Assembly (NCBI RefSeq): GCF_029894425.1
Contig: NZ_JARXYJ010000003.1
Coordinates: 300,935 to 364,934, forward strand
Direction: 5' to 3'
DNA length: 64,000 nucleotides
Source of the DNA: Streptomyces sp. SAI-127
Lineage (GTDB): Bacteria; Actinomycetota; Actinomycetes; Streptomycetales; Streptomycetaceae
Every line of letters begins with the position of its first letter. The first letter of the stretch is position 1. The position numbers and the translations under genes are program-made. This document shows positions 63,513-64,000 of the stretch, piece by piece. The notes under the pieces were generated by a model that made no database searches, had not been told where the DNA came from, and worked only from the letters and a program-made list of their open reading frames with translations.

Positions 63513-63707
63513 ATGACCTTCCAGACCGGAAACGACCAAGGCAACCAATTCTGCAAGACATGCGGCACGTCGGCCGAAGACGGGAAACTCTGCAAGCACT
63601 GCAGCACCGCCCTGGACCTGCCCGACAATGCCGGACTCATCGAAGACCAAAGCGCGGCAGCACGACGCGACTTCGAGACACAGACTCACCAGCAACAACA
63701 CAAGTGA
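63513..63707 (+). CDS. Small zinc-ribbon protein, last gene before the telomere
   Basis: 64 residues from MTFQTGNDQGNQFCKTCGTS with AGGAG 5 bases upstream of the ATG. Two Cys pairs (CKTCG and CKHC, ~11 residues apart) form a zinc ribbon; the C-terminus is polar and ends in HQQQHK. No family recognised. It is transcribed toward the telomere, from a start 109 bases after the divergent subtelomeric gene, and is the final gene. It may be a telomere or transcription accessory factor, but nothing proves this. Confidence 0.7.
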   Translation: MTFQTGNDQGNQFCKTCGTSAEDGKLCKHCSTALDLPDNAGLIEDQSAAARRDFETQTHQQQHK

Positions 63708-63914
63708 CCAAAACAACCCGAGGCAAGAATCCCCAGAACATCCACCCCTCGCAGCCAGCCAGGCCCGCGTCAGCGGGCCCCAGGTCCTGAAGGCGCAGCC
63801 GCAAGGACCCTCAGGGCGGGAGCGCAGCGGACCGCCCCCAGTCTGGAGCGAAGCGGAAGACCCCCAAAGGGGCGCAGCCCCCACAGCTCCGGTAGCGCAG
63901 CGAACGGAGCATCA

Positions 63915-63937
63915 CCGAGCCTGCGAAGCAGGCTCGG
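63915..63937. repeat. Telomeric palindrome with GAA loop
   Basis: CCGAGCCTGC, loop GAA, GCAGGCTCGG: a perfect 10-base stem. The GNA-type loop is the extra-stable form typical of Streptomyces telomere foldbacks. Confidence 0.9.
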
Positions 63938-63964
63938 AGAGCGGGACGCGGAGCGCTCCCGCCA

Positions 63965-63987
63965 GCGCTCCCGCGGAGCGGGAGCGC
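63965..63987. repeat. Telomeric palindrome with GGA loop
   Basis: GCGCTCCCGC, loop GGA, GCGGGAGCGC: a perfect 10-base stem, one of the strongest in the telomere. Confidence 0.9.
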
Positions 63988-64000
63988 AACACCCGCGCGC

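Larger units (their letters stand above)
63720..64000. other. Streptomyces-type telomere (replicon end)
   Basis: About 280 bases of closely packed short palindromes with 3-4 base loops: GGCCCGC/GCGGGCC (63762-63779), GGTCCT/AGGACC (63783-63809), GTCT/AGAC (63841-63861), GGGGC/GCCCC (63869-63881), GCTCCG/CGGAGC (63886-63910), CCGAGCCTGC/GCAGGCTCGG (63915-63937), GCGGGA/TCCCGC (63941-63962) and GCGCTCCCGC/GCGGGAGCGC (63965-63987). This order matches the conserved Streptomyces telomere. The final AACACCCG begins the next palindrome but the sequence stops, so the outermost ~70-90 bases (palindromes I-II) seem to be missing. The foldback arms are the substrate for Tap/Tpg end patching. Confidence 0.92.

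Noticed and set aside
62799..63884. Extended 361-codon minus-strand protein starting inside the telomere
   Set aside because: Its first ~160 codons cross the zinc-ribbon gene and the palindromes; the ATG at 63404 gives the sensible protein.
1..64000. CRISPR arrays, cas genes, or a biosynthetic gene cluster
   Set aside because: No regularly spaced repeats with spacers, no Cas proteins, and no PKS, NRPS or terpene synthase genes were seen.

Overview
This window is the terminal 64 kb of a linear, very GC-rich Streptomyces-type replicon (a chromosome arm or a linear plasmid; the sequence alone does not say which). The last ~280 bases are a string of closely packed palindromes with GNA or GCA loops, matching the classic Streptomyces telomere. 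Just inside it lie the telomere-maintenance pair tap-tpg, two further Tpg-like genes and a terminal ttrA-like helicase. No tRNA, rRNA, CRISPR array or core housekeeping gene is visible, as expected for a terminal arm.

Layout. 1-3.9 kb: catabolic genes (short-chain dehydrogenase, SMP-30/gluconolactonase-like protein, aldehyde dehydrogenase, class II aldolase) around a divergent promoter. 3.9-7.2 kb: a tnpB element with frameshifts, interrupted by an IS110-family element at a recognisable core dinucleotide. 7.6-10.2 kb: a TetR regulator, a broken IS630-type transposase, a small unknown gene and the C-terminal stub of a helicase. 10.5-14.6 kb: a DUF302-amidase-alpha/beta hydrolase cluster on the minus strand, divergent from a TetR gene preceded by two operator-like palindromes. 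15-17.5 kb: a GAF-SpoIIE phosphatase-HATPase regulator. 17.7-25.8 kb: scrambled accessory DNA with pieces of an integrative or plasmid element, a resolvase, IS701- and ISAs1-type transposases, and small immunity-like genes. 26-33.6 kb: pentapeptide-repeat proteins, a Doc-like protein without its catalytic His, and a divergent Lrp-type regulator/DHA2 MFS exporter pair.

33.7-42.8 kb: a glyoxalase-type gene duplicated in inverted orientation around an IS110 element, a two-gene operon (HxH cupin-like protein plus two-helix membrane protein) of unknown function, a secreted peptidoglycan-binding protein and an orphan RHS toxin end. 43.1-46.1 kb: an IS630 element and two abutting tail-to-tail IS5-type elements. 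46.2-48.8 kb: a SUKH/LRR-like protein flanked by unusual inverted and direct repeats, and a small membrane protein. 48.8-59.3 kb: the most distinctive block. A transposition-like module (HTH-ATPase; DDE integrase in frame with a second AAA ATPase; a third unrecognised gene) lies between two minus-strand tpg-like genes and directly before tap-tpg. 59.3-63.7 kb: unknown genes, the helicase and a tiny zinc-ribbon protein, then the telomere.

How it fits together. Tap binds the telomeric single-stranded overhang and recruits the terminal protein Tpg, which primes end patching; the terminal helicase is linked to conjugal transfer of linear replicons. The Tn7/Mu-like module next to extra terminal-protein genes is the best candidate here for a poorly described system, possibly one that targets or recombines replicon ends. 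Transposase genes and remnants carry many small indels, several in homopolymer runs, while the metabolic, regulatory and telomere genes are intact.
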